Of a DNA stretch of 64,000 bases, positions 54,303 to 64,000 are shown piece after piece (position 1 is the first letter of the stretch; every line of letters begins with the position of its first letter). Location: contig MKVR01000013.1 in the NCBI GenBank assembly GCA_001899235.1, forward strand, positions 1 to 64,000. The letters run 5' to 3'. Made by a program: the position numbers and the translations under genes. The DNA is from Nitrosospira sp. 56-18 (GTDB lineage: Bacteria > Pseudomonadota > Gammaproteobacteria > Burkholderiales > Nitrosomonadaceae). Below the pieces are notes generated by a model. The model was not told the DNA's origin, searched no databases, and was given only the letters and a program-made list of their open reading frames with translations.

Positions 54303-57134
54303 ATGACTCTCCTTGCGCCCAGAAACACAGCTTTCGATAAAAATCACGTCGACGACAAGGATAAGGACAGGCCGGTAAAGGATGATCCGCTGCGCGAGGA
54401 TATCCGACTCCTGGGGCGCATGCTGGGCGATACTTTGCGCGAACAGGAGGGCGAGCCCACGTTCGACCTGGTTGAAACCATCCGCCAGACCGCGATCCGG
54501 TTCCGGCGCGAGCAGGATCCCAGGGCGCGGCAAGAACTGGACATGATACTGAACCAGTTGAGCAACAAGGCGACTGTCGCAGTGGTCCGCGCTTTCAGCC
54601 ATTTCTCGCAACTTTCCAATATCGCCGAGGATATGCACCACAACCGGCGGCGCCGTACCCATCTGCGCGCCGGATCGCCGCCTCAGGCAGGCAGCATCGC
54701 CCTGGCATTCGACCAGGTATTCTCCAGCGGCGCCGGCGGCGCCGCCCTGGCCGGTTTCTTTGCAAAAGCGGTTGTGTCGCCGGTGCTGACAGCCCATCCC
54801 ACCGAAGTGCAGCGTAAAAGCATTCTCGATTGCCAGTTGACCATCGCGCATCTGCTGAACGAACGAGATCGCATGGAGTTGACCCCGGACGAGTTGCGCA
54901 ATAACGAAGAAGGTTTGCGCTGCGCCATCCAGATACTCTGGCAGACGCGCATGCTGCGGCCGGAGCGCCTCTCGGTATATGACGAAATCAAGAACGGGCT
55001 GGCGTACTACCGCTATACCTTTCTTTCAGAAGTGCCGCGGCTTTACGCCGAAATCGAAGACTTGCTCGAACGGCGGATGGGTGCGGCCGCGCCGTGCATC
55101 CCCGCATTTTTACGCATAGGGAGCTGGATAGGCGGCGACCGCGACGGCAATCCTTTTGTCACCCATGAAGTCATGCTGAATGCGGCGGAACGTCAATCCG
55201 CGCTCGCGTTGGACTTCTACATGGGCGAAGTACACCAGATTGGCCGAAGATTGAGCCTCACCGAACGTCTTGTCGATGTGGATGACCAGTTGGCCGTCAT
55301 GTCTGAAGCATCGCCTGACCGAGCGCCCAGCCGCGCCGATGAACCCTACCGGCGCGCGCTGATCGGCATCTATGCCCGTCTTGCCGCAACCAGCCAGGAA
55401 CTGGGCCATGTAATCAGGCAGCGGCGCCCGGTAGGACCCTCGTTGCCCTATTCGGAAAGCGGCGAATTCATCCAGGAACTCGATATTCTTATCCGTTCGC
55501 TCAAGCAACATAAATCGGAGTTGCTGGCTCGGGGTTATTTACGCCATCTGCGGCGCGCGGTGGAGGTGTTCGGTTTCCACCTGGCGCCGCTGGATATGCG
55601 CCAGCATAGCAACGTGCATGAGCAGGTTGTCTCGGAATTGTTCGGGTATGCCCTGCACCGGGATGATTATGGCGCATTGAGCGAAGCGGAACGGATGCAG
55701 TGGCTGCTGGCCGAGATCAGCAGTATTCGTCCTCTGCGCTCGCCCTTCGTCGATTATTCCGCCATCGTGCAGAGCGAAATGAGCATATTGCAAACGGCGG
55801 CGGAAATACATCGTCGTTTTGGCCGGGCCGCGTTGCCAAATTACATCATCTCCAAGACCGACGGTATTTCGGACATGCTGGAGGTGGCGTTGCTGTTGAA
55901 GGAAGTGGGCCTCCTGCTGCCAGGCGATACGCCGCGTCTCCATGTCAACATCATCCCATTGTTCGAAACGATTGCGGACCTGCGCAAGTGTGGCCAGGTA
56001 ATGGATGAGCTTTTTTCGATCCCTTATTACCGCCAGCTCCTGGATTCGCGCGGCAATGTCCAGGAAGTCATGCTGGGTTATTCCGACAGTAACAAGGATG
56101 GCGGCTTTCTTGCCGCGAACTGGGAGCTCTACAAAGCCGAAACCGAGTTGACCAAAGTTTTTGCAAAGCACAAGGTGGCGTTGCGGTTGTTCCATGGACG
56201 CGGCGGCACGGTGGGGCGTGGCGGCGGCCCAAGTTATCAGGGCATACTGGCCCAGCCTCCCGGCAGCGTCAACGGGCAGATACGCATCACTGAGCAGGGC
56301 GAAGTCATTGGCAGCAAATATGCGGACCCGGAGATCGGGCGGCGCAACCTGGAAACGCTTGTGGCGGCCACGGTCGAAGCCACCTTGTTGGGCCATGACC
56401 CACTCGGCGAGCGTGCTGCCGATTATCACCAGACCATGGAGACGCTGGCATGCGATGCCCTCTCGGCTTATCGCAATCTCGTCTATGAAACGCCTGGATT
56501 CAAGCAGTATTTTCAGGAGTCGACTCCCATAAGGGAAATCGCCGGCCTGAATATAGGCAGCCGGCCACCTTCACGCAAGCAGTCCGATGAGATAGAAGAC
56601 CTCCGCGCCATTCCCTGGGTATTCAGCTGGAGCGTTAACCGCGCCATGATCCCAGGATGGTACGGTTTTGGCACGGCCGTGGAAAAATTTGTGGAGCAAT
56701 CTGCGGAGTGCGAGGGCAAAAATGCGAGAGGCCTTGAATTTCTACAGGAAATGCACCGCAACTGGCCGTTCATGCAGACCTTGTTATCCAACATGGACAT
56801 GGTTCTCGCAAAAACAGACATGGGAATTGCCTCGCGCTATGCCGAACTGGTTACCGATGTCCGGCTGCGCAACGATATTTTTGGGCGTATTCAGGCGGAG
56901 TGGGACCGCAGCGTGAAATGGTTATTCGCGGTGACAGGACACACCGAGTTGCTGCAGGATAATCCCACGCTGGCTCGCAGCATACGCAACCGCACGCCCT
57001 ATATCGACCCGCTCAATCATTTGCAAGTCGAATTGCTGCGCCGCTATCGTTCCGGCGATACCGCCGATACTGTAAAACGCGCAATACAACTCACCATCAA
57101 CGGCGTGGCGGCGGGACTGAGAAACAGCGGGTAG
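54303..57134 (+). CDS. ppc: Phosphoenolpyruvate carboxylase
   Basis: 943 residues. It makes oxaloacetate from PEP and bicarbonate, the main anaplerotic step. Catalytic blocks: VLTAHPTEVQRKSI (His), IGGDRDGNPFVT, GYSDSNKDGGFLAANWE, FHGRGGTVGRGGGPSY and the C-terminal SRPPSRK. AGGGAG lies about 9 bases before the ATG. An Asp/Lys-rich N-terminus is extended compared with E. coli. For an autotroph this gene supplies TCA-cycle carbon. Confidence 0.97.
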   Translation: MTLLAPRNTAFDKNHVDDKDKDRPVKDDPLREDIRLLGRMLGDTLREQEGEPTFDLVETIRQTAIRFRREQDPRARQELDMILNQLSNKATVAVVRAFSHFSQLSNIAEDMHHNRRRRTHLRAGSPPQAGSIALAFDQVFSSGAGGAALAGFFAKAVVSPVLTAHPTEVQRKSILDCQLTIAHLLNERDRMELTPDELRNNEEGLRCAIQILWQTRMLRPERLSVYDEIKNGLAYYRYTFLSEVPRLYAEIEDLLERRMGAAAPCIPAFLRIGSWIGGDRDGNPFVTHEVMLNAAERQSALALDFYMGEVHQIGRRLSLTERLVDVDDQLAVMSEASPDRAPSRADEPYRRALIGIYARLAATSQELGHVIRQRRPVGPSLPYSESGEFIQELDILIRSLKQHKSELLARGYLRHLRRAVEVFGFHLAPLDMRQHSNVHEQVVSELFGYALHRDDYGALSEAERMQWLLAEISSIRPLRSPFVDYSAIVQSEMSILQTAAEIHRRFGRAALPNYIISKTDGISDMLEVALLLKEVGLLLPGDTPRLHVNIIPLFETIADLRKCGQVMDELFSIPYYRQLLDSRGNVQEVMLGYSDSNKDGGFLAANWELYKAETELTKVFAKHKVALRLFHGRGGTVGRGGGPSYQGILAQPPGSVNGQIRITEQGEVIGSKYADPEIGRRNLETLVAATVEATLLGHDPLGERAADYHQTMETLACDALSAYRNLVYETPGFKQYFQESTPIREIAGLNIGSRPPSRKQSDEIEDLRAIPWVFSWSVNRAMIPGWYGFGTAVEKFVEQSAECEGKNARGLEFLQEMHRNWPFMQTLLSNMDMVLAKTDMGIASRYAELVTDVRLRNDIFGRIQAEWDRSVKWLFAVTGHTELLQDNPTLARSIRNRTPYIDPLNHLQVELLRRYRSGDTADTVKRAIQLTINGVAAGLRNSG

Positions 57135-57191
57135 CCGAAAGCATTGTCATCCAAATATCAATGCCGCTTGCCAGGCGACAGGGACAGGATC

Positions 57192-58571
57192 GTGAGCAAG
57201 AAACTTTATATCAAGACTTTTGGCTGCCAGATGAACGAGTACGATTCCGCCAAGATGGCGGACGTGCTGCACGCGGCTCAGGGAATGGAAAAAACGGATG
57301 ACCCGGCGAATGCGGACGTGATCCTGTTCAATACCTGCTCGGTACGGGACAAGGCGCAGGAAAAAGTATTCCACGACCTGGGGCGCATCAGGCATTTGAA
57401 AAAGCTCAATCCTGATCTGCTCATCGGCGTGGGTGGCTGCGTGGCCAGCCAGGAGGGCGCCGAAATCGTGAAGCGCGCGCCCTATGTCGATCTGGTATTC
57501 GGCCCCCAAACCCTGCACCGTCTGCCGCAACTGATTTCGGAACGCAGAATTTCCGGGCAGCCGCAAGTCGATATATCCTTTCCGGAAATCGAAAAATTCG
57601 ACCATTTGCCTCCTGCCCGCGTCGAAGGCGTCACCGCTTTTGTGTCCATCATGGAAGGATGCAGTAAATATTGCAGCTTCTGCGTGGTGCCTTATACCCG
57701 TGGCGAGGAAATGTCGCGTTCGCTGGTGGACGTGCTGGAAGAAATAGCGGAACTGGCAAGCCAGGGCGTAAGAGAAGTGACTCTGCTGGGACAGAACGTC
57801 AATGCGTATCGCGGCGCCATGGAAGGCGTGGATGGGGCGGACGAAGGCACGGTTGCGGATCTGGCGCTCCTGCTCGAATGCATCCATGAGATGCCGGGAA
57901 TCGAGCGCATCCGTTACACCACGTCTCACCCGAAGGAATTCACATCCCGGCTCATCGACACTTATGCCAGATTGCCGAAGCTGGTGAGCCACGTTCACCT
58001 GCCGGTCCAGTCAGGTTCCGACCGGATACTGGCCGCAATGAAGCGCGGCTATACGACACTGGAATATAAGTCCATCATACGCCGCCTTCGGGCCGCGCGG
58101 CCGGATATTTCCATTACTTCCGACTTCATTATCGGTTTTCCCGGGGAGACCGAGGCCGACTTTGAAGCAACCATGAAATTGATCGAGTCTGTCGGTTTCG
58201 ATGGTTCTTTCAGTTTCATCTACAGTCCTCGTCCCGGAACCCCTGCGGCGGGCCTGCCCGATGACTGTCCGTACGAGGTGAAACTCGAGCGGCTGCATAA
58301 ATTGCAGGAGCGTGTCGACAAGCAGGCCCAGGTCATCAGCCAGGCCATGGCTGGATCGATACAGCGCGTGATCGTGGAGGGTGTTTCCAGAAGAAATGCG
58401 GAGGAACTGACCGGGCGTACCGATAATAACCGCGTGGTCAATTTCGCTGGCTCCAAAGCCTGCGTCGGACATTTCATGGACGTGAAGATCACCGCTGCGC
58501 TTGCTCACACCCTGCGGGGCGAAATCGTGGATGGCGAAAACCGGCAGGTATCCGTATCGGCTGGCGGCTGA
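57192..58571 (+). CDS. miaB: tRNA-2-methylthio-N6-dimethylallyladenosine synthase
   Basis: A 459-residue radical-SAM methylthiotransferase acting on A37 of tRNA. The N-terminal cluster cysteines lie in [17 protein letters not shown] and GVGGCVAS; the radical-SAM motif is [17 protein letters not shown]-terminal TRAM domain (about 385-450) is present. GTG at 57192 with AGGA just before gives [13 protein letters not shown]; the frame extends to 57144. In operon order with phoH, ybeY and corC, a conserved RNA-processing cluster. Confidence 0.96.
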   Translation: MSKKLYIKTFGCQMNEYDSAKMADVLHAAQGMEKTDDPANADVILFNTCSVRDKAQEKVFHDLGRIRHLKKLNPDLLIGVGGCVASQEGAEIVKRAPYVDLVFGPQTLHRLPQLISERRISGQPQVDISFPEIEKFDHLPPARVEGVTAFVSIMEGCSKYCSFCVVPYTRGEEMSRSLVDVLEEIAELASQGVREVTLLGQNVNAYRGAMEGVDGADEGTVADLALLLECIHEMPGIERIRYTTSHPKEFTSRLIDTYARLPKLVSHVHLPVQSGSDRILAAMKRGYTTLEYKSIIRRLRAARPDISITSDFIIGFPGETEADFEATMKLIESVGFDGSFSFIYSPRPGTPAAGLPDDCPYEVKLERLHKLQERVDKQAQVISQAMAGSIQRVIVEGVSRRNAEELTGRTDNNRVVNFAGSKACVGHFMDVKITAALAHTLRGEIVDGENRQVSVSAGG

Positions 58572-58712
58572 TATCCCGCGATCCAGCCACTGGCCATGGT
58601 ATCGACGCGCTGCTCCCAACTCCTTCATGGCTTCCGCAGCTATATGGATTACCGTGCCGCCAGTATTTTCATTGCTGTGCCGGCATGAAAGCACTTTCCT
58701 GTATGCGTTTCC

Positions 58713-59759
58713 TTGCAAAGTGATCCGGCCACTGCCAGAATTGAGAATCTTACCACCACTCCCAACGTTCCATTGAAATCCAGGCCAGTAGAACTTTCAT
58801 TGACTCCCGTCGATAACCAGCGTCTTGCAAACCTGTGCGGGGTACTGGACGAAAACCTGAGGCAGATAGAAACGGTGCTGGATGTCACCATAGTAAGGCG
58901 AGGAGAGCATTTCAGCTTGCATGGCAAGATTGCCAACGCCTCTCTGGCGGCGGAAACACTGAAGAGCTTTTATGATCAGGCTCAGCATCCGCTGGGCATC
59001 GAGGAAGTTCAATTGGGGCTCATCGAAGCCATGCGGCCTCATTCCGCGAAAGAGGGGGCTCGCCTTGCAGTTCTTCCAGCAGAAGCGGCGCCGCTGCTCA
59101 TCACTCGCCGCAGTGATCTGCGGGGCCGCACGCCGCTGCAAACTCAATATTTGCAGCAGATCCAGACTCACGACATCACATTTGCCGTCGGCCCGGCGGG
59201 CACGGGGAAGACATACCTCGCGGTTGCCAGTGCAGTCGATGCCCTGGAGCGCGACAATGTGGCGCGCATCGTGCTGGTGCGTCCGGCGGTAGAAGCGGGA
59301 GAGCGTCTCGGCTTTCTCCCGGGAGACATGGTGCAGAAAGTGGACCCCTATTTGCGCCCGCTATACGACGCCCTTTACGATTTGATGGGGTTCGATAAAA
59401 CCAGCAAGCAGTTCGAACGCAGCGCGATCGAAATTGCCCCGCTCGCGTTCATGCGCGGCCGCACGCTGAACCAGTCTTTCATTATTCTCGATGAGGCGCA
59501 GAACACCACGCCAGAGCAGATGAAAATGTTCCTCACCCGTATCGGCTTCGGCTCCAAGGCCGTGGTGACAGGCGACATCACCCAGATCGATCTGGCGAAG
59601 CACCAGAAAAGCGGGCTGATAGAAGCCCAGCAGGTGCTGGAAAAAGTGCGTGGCATCGCTTTTACCCACTTCGGCGCGGAGGATGTGGTGCGGCATCCCC
59701 TGGTTCAACGGATTGTCAATGCCTACGAAACGTATGAAAAATCTTCCAGGGGGAATTGA
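58713..59759 (+). CDS. ybeZ: PhoH-family ATPase (YbeZ)
   Basis: 348 residues. The N-terminal KH-like part is followed by the PhoH ATPase core: Walker [15 protein letters not shown] near residue 158, [18 protein letters not shown], and [23 protein letters not shown]. YbeZ works with YbeY in RNA metabolism. No ATG fits; TTG at 58713 gives the longest frame and TTG at 58773 ([12 protein letters not shown]) is nearer the usual start. It overlaps ybeY by 26 bases. Confidence 0.92.
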   Translation: MQSDPATARIENLTTTPNVPLKSRPVELSLTPVDNQRLANLCGVLDENLRQIETVLDVTIVRRGEHFSLHGKIANASLAAETLKSFYDQAQHPLGIEEVQLGLIEAMRPHSAKEGARLAVLPAEAAPLLITRRSDLRGRTPLQTQYLQQIQTHDITFAVGPAGTGKTYLAVASAVDALERDNVARIVLVRPAVEAGERLGFLPGDMVQKVDPYLRPLYDALYDLMGFDKTSKQFERSAIEIAPLAFMRGRTLNQSFIILDEAQNTTPEQMKMFLTRIGFGSKAVVTGDITQIDLAKHQKSGLIEAQQVLEKVRGIAFTHFGAEDVVRHPLVQRIVNAYETYEKSSRGN

Positions 59760-60279
59760 GCCGGCCGGAGAAAGCAACGGCAGCACGGGAGGGGTCGATC
59801 TCAACATACAACGCGCGACCCGCGCCCCTGGCATTCCCTCCAACGAGGAGTTTCGCAAATGGATCGGCGCAGTCCTGCCAAAGGATACAAGGGATGTGGA
59901 AATCGGGTTGCGGATAGTGAACGAATCCGAGGGCCGGCGGCTGAATCGTGAATTTCGCCATAAGGATTACGCGACCAATGTACTGACTTTCGTTTATGAC
60001 GACTCACCGGCCCTGGCTGGCGACATCGTGCTTTGTGCCAGCGTGATAAAAAACGAGGCGGCTCGGCAATGCAAGGATCTTGCCGCACACTATGCTCATC
60101 TTACGATTCATGGGATATTGCATCTTCAAGGTTTTGATCATGACGTCGATGAGAGGGCGGAGGTAATGGAGCGGCTGGAGACGGAGATTCTTGCCAGGCT
60201 GGGGTACAAAAATCCATATGAAACACCGATCTCCACCGCAGATGAGGGTTCTGGCGGGAATGGAGCGTGTCAAGCATGA
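59734..60279 (+). CDS. ybeY: Endoribonuclease/rRNA maturation factor YbeY
   Basis: A 181-residue zinc-dependent endonuclease of 16S rRNA 3' maturation. [16 protein letters not shown] and the zinc motif [12 protein letters not shown] are complete. ATG at 59734 is inside the end of ybeZ, so translation is coupled. The last codon, TGA at 60277-60279, lies within the ATGAT target duplication of the repeat element at 60281, so the element inserted exactly at the gene end. The tail ([14 protein letters not shown]) is slightly extended. Confidence 0.94.
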   Translation: MKNLPGGIEPAGESNGSTGGVDLNIQRATRAPGIPSNEEFRKWIGAVLPKDTRDVEIGLRIVNESEGRRLNREFRHKDYATNVLTFVYDDSPALAGDIVLCASVIKNEAARQCKDLAAHYAHLTIHGILHLQGFDHDVDERAEVMERLETEILARLGYKNPYETPISTADEGSGGNGACQA

Positions 60280-60280
60280 T

Positions 60281-60507
60281 CCTGAATCCGGCAGCCGATC
60301 GCTCCTTTCCAGTTTAGAATTATGATTCATAAAGATTTTTCGCGGTACTCGACATTGACCTGTATGGTGGGTTCGCCACAGGGCGGATTGTGCGATTTTT
60401 GGGGCACATGGCTGCGTTGCAACTTCCTGGAAGCCATTGTGTGTCGTTGCGCCTTGCCCCGCACTCCGGAAACCGTACTTCCATCCTGTCCAACCGCCGG
60501 ATTCAGG
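60281..60507 (-). repeat. MITE-like element, long form (copy 5), perfect target duplication
   Basis: 227 bp in the opposite orientation to the other copies. The plus strand starts CCTGAATCCGGCAG and ends CCGGATTCAGG. ATGAT is duplicated at 60276-60280 and 60508-60512. Read on the minus strand it matches the 41270 copy nearly throughout: GTTGGACAGGATGGAAG, GTTGCAACGCAGCCATG, GCCCCAAAAATCGCAC, CACCATACAGGT, AATTCTAAACTGG. It splits the ybeY-corC operon. Confidence 0.9.
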
Positions 60508-60557
60508 ATGATTCGCAGCAAACCTTTCTTTCTTGTAAACGGAACCAACTGACCTGC

Positions 60558-61418
60558 ATGGAAGAACCTCCCAAACCGGGCTGGCTGGAACGGGTCAGCA
60601 CTTTGCTGCTTCGGGAACCCGGCGATCGTGAGCAACTTGTGGCGTTGCTGCACTCTGCTTTCGAACGCAACCTGTTTGATTCCGACGCGCTCAGCATGAT
60701 AGAGGGGGTCATACAGGTATCCGAAATGCAAGCGCGCGATATCATGATCCCGCGCTCGCAAATGGATGTAATCGACATCAGCGAAACACCGGACAAGTTC
60801 ATTCCGTTCGTCATCGAGAAGGCGCACTCGCGCTTTCCGGTCACTGAAAATGACAGAAACAACGTCATAGGGATACTTCTGGCAAAAGACCTGCTGCGGT
60901 TTTATGCGGGGGAGGAAGAGTTCGATGTGCGGGAAATGCTGCGGCCTGTGGTATTCATCCCGGAGTCGAAGCGCCTCAATGTATTACTCAAGGATTTCCG
61001 CAGTAACCGCAATCACATCGCCATCGTGGTGGACGAGTATGGAGGCGTAGCCGGGCTGGTAACCATAGAAGACGTGCTGGAGCAGATAGTCGGCGATATT
61101 GAGGATGAACATGATTTCGACGAGATCGATGACAACATCGTCCAGGAACCGGGGGGCCACTGCCGTATCAAGGCGGTTACGGAAATAGCGGATTTCAACG
61201 AAAAGCTCGGATCATCGTTGAGCGATGAAGATTACGATACGATCGGCGGCCTGGTGCTGCACAGCTTTGGGCGACTCCCCAAAAGGGGGGAGTCGGTCGT
61301 CGTGGGCCCATTCAAGTTCACCGTATTGCGAGCGGATAGCCGCAGGCTGTATACCTTGCAGGTAGAGCCGAACATGGAGGAGACGCCTGTCGAGCCGGAC
61401 CTGAAACAGGAAGAGTGA
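60558..61418 (+). CDS. corC: CorC/HlyC-family CBS-domain protein
   Basis: 286 residues. The N-terminus MEEPPKPGWLERVSTLLLREPGDREQLVALLHSAF is followed by a CBS pair (about 65-185, MIPRSQMDVIDI; VVDEYGGVAGLVTIEDVLEQIVGDIEDEHD) and a CorC_HlyC C-terminal domain (DEDYDTIGGLVLHSFGRLPKRGE). It is linked to Mg/Co handling at the membrane, role not settled. The frame extends upstream into the repeat element, but the ATG at 60558 gives the family start. It has no strong ribosome site. Confidence 0.93.
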   Translation: MEEPPKPGWLERVSTLLLREPGDREQLVALLHSAFERNLFDSDALSMIEGVIQVSEMQARDIMIPRSQMDVIDISETPDKFIPFVIEKAHSRFPVTENDRNNVIGILLAKDLLRFYAGEEEFDVREMLRPVVFIPESKRLNVLLKDFRSNRNHIAIVVDEYGGVAGLVTIEDVLEQIVGDIEDEHDFDEIDDNIVQEPGGHCRIKAVTEIADFNEKLGSSLSDEDYDTIGGLVLHSFGRLPKRGESVVVGPFKFTVLRADSRRLYTLQVEPNMEETPVEPDLKQEE

Positions 61419-61457
61419 GTGTGCAGGTCAATTTACGAAGTGCGTCCATGAATCTCA

Positions 61458-61964
61458 ATGGATCCATATAGTTTCGCGCCCCTGAAAGAGTTCCCATTGG
61501 AACCTCCAATGGTAGAGGTGATAGTGGAGATTCCACGAGGGAGCTTCCTGAAGCGCGGATCTTCAGGCAGAGTGGATTTTGTTTCACCCCTGCCCTGTCC
61601 TTTCAACTATGGATCGGTCCCGGACTATATCGGACTGGAAGGCGATCTGCTCGATGCGCTGATACTGGGTCCGCGGCTGCCTGCAGGTACGCGCAAGCGT
61701 GTCAGGGTATGGGGTGCCGTGACTTTCGTCGACCGCGGCATGGCCGATGACAAGCTCATCTGTTGCGATTATTTTCCCGATGCCGCGCAGCGGGAAGCCG
61801 TGCTGCGCTTTTTTTGCTTCTACGCAAAGTGCAAGGGCATGCTGAATATCTGGCGCGGACGACCGGGGCGCAATGCCTGCGAAGGCTGGTGCGAGGCAGC
61901 CGAGGCACTGGGACGGGCAAAGCCGCGCGACCATTCATGGCGGGGACCGCCGCTCGATTATTAG
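61458..61964 (+). CDS. Inorganic pyrophosphatase family protein
   Basis: 168 residues of the soluble family I inorganic diphosphatase type. VEVIVEIPRGS is near the start, followed by FNYGSVPDYIGLEGDLLDALIL; the usual DxDxxD metal site reads E-G-D-L-L-D here. VDRGMADDKLI keeps the DxxxxDxK-type pattern. It would split pyrophosphate. It replaces the lnt gene that often follows corC in this cluster. Activity is likely but the changed first metal ligand is unusual. Confidence 0.8.
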   Translation: MDPYSFAPLKEFPLEPPMVEVIVEIPRGSFLKRGSSGRVDFVSPLPCPFNYGSVPDYIGLEGDLLDALILGPRLPAGTRKRVRVWGAVTFVDRGMADDKLICCDYFPDAAQREAVLRFFCFYAKCKGMLNIWRGRPGRNACEGWCEAAEALGRAKPRDHSWRGPPLDY

Positions 61965-62065
61965 CAGAAAGCGGCGGATTACCTGCATGATGAAAAAGGA
62001 GCCTTTCCAAGGAACGGGATGCGTGGCAGAATTGCGCCCCCTCATTACATCGAGTCAGCATTGCC

Positions 62066-64000
62066 ATGCCTCTTCTCACTGCTGAAAAGATTTCCCTCTC
62101 CTTTGGGCATCATATGCTTCTGGATCAGCTCAGCCTGCAGCTCGACCCAGGCGAGCGCGTCGGTCTTATCGGCAGGAACGGCGGCGGAAAATCGAGCTTG
62201 CTGCGTATTCTGGCTGGCGAAATCCAGCCGGATGACGGCCGGGTCTGGCGTACTCCCGGCCTCAAGCTGGCATATGTGTCGCAAGAACCGGAGCTGGATG
62301 CGTCTCTTACCGTATTTCAGGAAGTTTCCAAAGGGTTGGGTGCCATCAGCCAGCTTCTGGTGGATTACCATGAAACTTCGCATCTGCTGAGTGATGGCGC
62401 AACGGATACGGAAGCGCTCCTTGCACGGCTCGAGGACTTGCAGACCGGACTGGAAGCTCAGGATGGCTGGCGGATGCAGGCGATGGTCGAGACGGCGATC
62501 GACAAGCTGGCACTTTCCGCGGACGTTTTGGTGGGGCAGTTATCCGGTGGGTTGCGAAAACGGGTTGCCCTGGCGCGCGCGCTGGTGATGACCCCCCAGG
62601 TATTGCTGCTCGATGAGCCGACCAACCATCTTGATTTTTCATCCATAGAGTGGCTGGAGGCATTGCTCGGGGATTTTGTGGGAAGCGTCCTGTTCGTTAC
62701 CCACGACCGGCGCTTCGTCAGCAACGTGGCTACGCGCATCGTTGAACTGGACCGGGGCAGATTAACCGGTTTCCCTGGAAACTTTGCCGAATACCAGCGC
62801 CGGAAAATGGAACTGCTGGAGATCGAGGCTGTACACAATCAAAAATTCGACAAAGTTCTGGCACAGGAAGAGGTATGGATCAGAAAGGGCGTACAAGCCC
62901 GGTGCACTCGCAACGAGGGCAGGGTGCGAAGATTGGAAATGCTCCGGCTGGAGCGTGCGGCGCGGCGCGAGCGTTCGGGAACGGTCAATCTCAGCGTGGA
63001 TGAGGGTTTACGGTCGGGACAAATGGTAGCCGAACTGGCCCATGTCAGCAGGAATTACGGTACAAGGAAAGTGATAGAGAATTTTTCCTGCCGCATTCTC
63101 CGAGGGGATCGGGTCGGATTACTGGGGCCGAATGGGGCTGGAAAATCCACGCTGCTCAAGCTGATACTGGGAGAGTTGCAGCCTGATTCCGGCGAAATCA
63201 AGCACGGCACCAAGCTCGCGGTAGCCTATTTTGACCAGATGCGGGAGCAACTGAACGAGGAATCGACGCTGGTGGATACCATAAGCCAGGGCTCGGATTT
63301 TATCGACATCGGCAAGACAAGAAAGCATGTCATAAGCTATCTGGAAGATTTTCTGTTCTCGCCGGAGCGCGCGCGTTCGCCCGTCAAGTCGCTGTCCGGC
63401 GGCGAGCGGAACCGGCTTCTGCTTGCGCGGCTGTTCACCCGTCCGGCCAATGTGCTCGTTCTGGACGAGCCGACCAACGACCTGGATGTGGAAACGCTGG
63501 AACTGCTCGAAGCGTTGTTGCAGACTTACTCCGGCACCTTGTTTCTGGTGAGTCACGATCGGGAGTTTCTCGACAACGTGGTCACCCAGGTGATCGCATT
63601 TGAAGGAGCCGGGGTATTGCGCGAATATGTGGGAGGGTATGAAGATTGGGTAAGGGCACGAGATCTTTCACGGGTTGCGGTGGCAGTTCCGCCAGAACCG
63701 GCCAGATTGACTTCTTCCCCTGTCGACAGAAAGCGAAAATCCGAAACTCGCAGCAAGCTGGGTTACAGCGAAGCGCGAGAACTCGAGGAATTACCGGGCC
63801 GGATCGAGTTGCTTGAACGCGAGCAGGCCGAAGTAATGCGGCAATTGTGTTCCCCCGAAATTTACCGTGATCGCCCGGATGAGGCCCGGACGCTTCAGGC
63901 TCGAAGTGCCGCCATTGAAGAAGATCTCATGGTTCGCCTTTTGCGATGGGAGGAATTGGAGGCGAAAAGCGCAGAGAGCGGCAGAAAGTGCAGCGATAAG
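62066..64000 (+). CDS. uup: ABC-F ATPase, Uup-type (cut by window end)
   Basis: 645 residues visible with no stop before the end. Two ABC domains lie in one chain: Walker A GRNGGGKSSLLRIL near residue 36 and GPNGAGKSTLLKLIL near 352; signatures QLSGGLRKRVALARAL and SLSGGERNRLLLARLF; LLLDEPTNHLD and LVLDEPTNDLD. A charged linker (about 250-315) separates them and a Uup-like coiled-coil tail begins near 570. No transmembrane part. ABC-F proteins act on ribosomes or DNA. Start ATG 62066. Confidence 0.93.
   Translation, partial: MPLLTAEKISLSFGHHMLLDQLSLQLDPGERVGLIGRNGGGKSSLLRILAGEIQPDDGRVWRTPGLKLAYVSQEPELDASLTVFQEVSKGLGAISQLLVDYHETSHLLSDGATDTEALLARLEDLQTGLEAQDGWRMQAMVETAIDKLALSADVLVGQLSGGLRKRVALARALVMTPQVLLLDEPTNHLDFSSIEWLEALLGDFVGSVLFVTHDRRFVSNVATRIVELDRGRLTGFPGNFAEYQRRKMELLEIEAVHNQKFDKVLAQEEVWIRKGVQARCTRNEGRVRRLEMLRLERAARRERSGTVNLSVDEGLRSGQMVAELAHVSRNYGTRKVIENFSCRILRGDRVGLLGPNGAGKSTLLKLILGELQPDSGEIKHGTKLAVAYFDQMREQLNEESTLVDTISQGSDFIDIGKTRKHVISYLEDFLFSPERARSPVKSLSGGERNRLLLARLFTRPANVLVLDEPTNDLDVETLELLEALLQTYSGTLFLVSHDREFLDNVVTQVIAFEGAGVLREYVGGYEDWVRARDLSRVAVAVPPEPARLTSSPVDRKRKSETRSKLGYSEARELEELPGRIELLEREQAEVMRQLCSPEIYRDRPDEARTLQARSAAIEEDLMVRLLRWEELEAKSAESGRKCSDK

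Noticed and set aside
55539-56429. A 296-codon minus-strand frame
   Set aside because: Antisense to the catalytic core of ppc.

Overview
The window is chromosomal DNA of a betaproteobacterium. Gene content and order (accBC-prmA-zinc-ribbon protein, mlaFEDCB-ibaG, rpoH-ftsXEY with divergent M16 peptidases-rsmD-coaD-ferredoxin, dusB-fis-purH-purD-hemF, hemCD-hemX-hemY next to ppc, miaB-phoH-ybeY-corC) fit the Nitrosomonadaceae, most like Nitrosospira. This is inferred: there is no 16S gene and no ammonia-oxidation gene here.

Layout. 0-5 kb: end of an unknown gene, a His-rich periplasmic protein, an MFS transporter of the UMF1 type, a gene-poor kilobase, a conserved hypothetical, an isochorismatase-like hydrolase and tRNA-Thr(CGT). 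5-13.6 kb: aroQ, accB, accC, prmA, a zinc-ribbon/DUF3426-type protein with a decayed C-terminus, then the Mla lipid-transport operon and ibaG. 13.6-22.7 kb: rpoH and ftsX-ftsE-ftsY on the minus strand; two M16 peptidases, rsmD, coaD and a ferredoxin on the plus strand; yggS on minus. 22.7-28.6 kb: dnaE, comM/yifB and ubiK on minus. 28.7-39.7 kb: amgK-murU, pepP, a small membrane protein, a UbiH-type hydroxylase, dusB-fis, purH, purD, hemF. 39.8-44.9 kb: tRNA-Ala(CGC) and a 5-kb accessory stretch of small genes, repeats and pseudogenes. 45-54 kb: tlpA-like, dsbD, cutA, an SDR protein, a ferredoxin-NAD(P)H reductase fusion, hemY, hemX, hemD, hemC. 54-64 kb: ppc, miaB, phoH (ybeZ), ybeY, corC, an inorganic pyrophosphatase and an ABC-F ATPase cut by the window end.

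Most genes are housekeeping: envelope lipid homeostasis (mla), envelope and cell-wall recycling (ftsEX, amgK-murU), tetrapyrrole synthesis (hemC, hemD, hemX, hemY, hemF), purine synthesis (purH, purD), fatty-acid initiation (accBC), translation and rRNA or tRNA maturation (prmA, rsmD, miaB, ybeY, dusB) and secretion or redox (ftsY, tlpA, dsbD).

The most notable non-coding signal is a family of short non-autonomous transposon-like repeats (five copies: 3046, 13238, 41270, 44164 and 60281). They have about 15-bp terminal inverted repeats reading CCTRAATCCGGCRGT and come in a long form of about 230 bp and a short form of 113 bp. Three copies have perfect 5-bp target duplications. For the 41270 copy a diverged paralogous empty site lies 1.4 kb away in the same window. 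Other signs of genome flux are a toxin pseudogene with an intact downstream XRE antitoxin, a probable decayed integration at the 3' end of tRNA-Ala with a two-gene cargo, a tandem duplication of the dusB promoter and 5' end, and frameshifted tails of two genes. No CRISPR array, complete insertion sequence, integrase or recognised defence system was seen.
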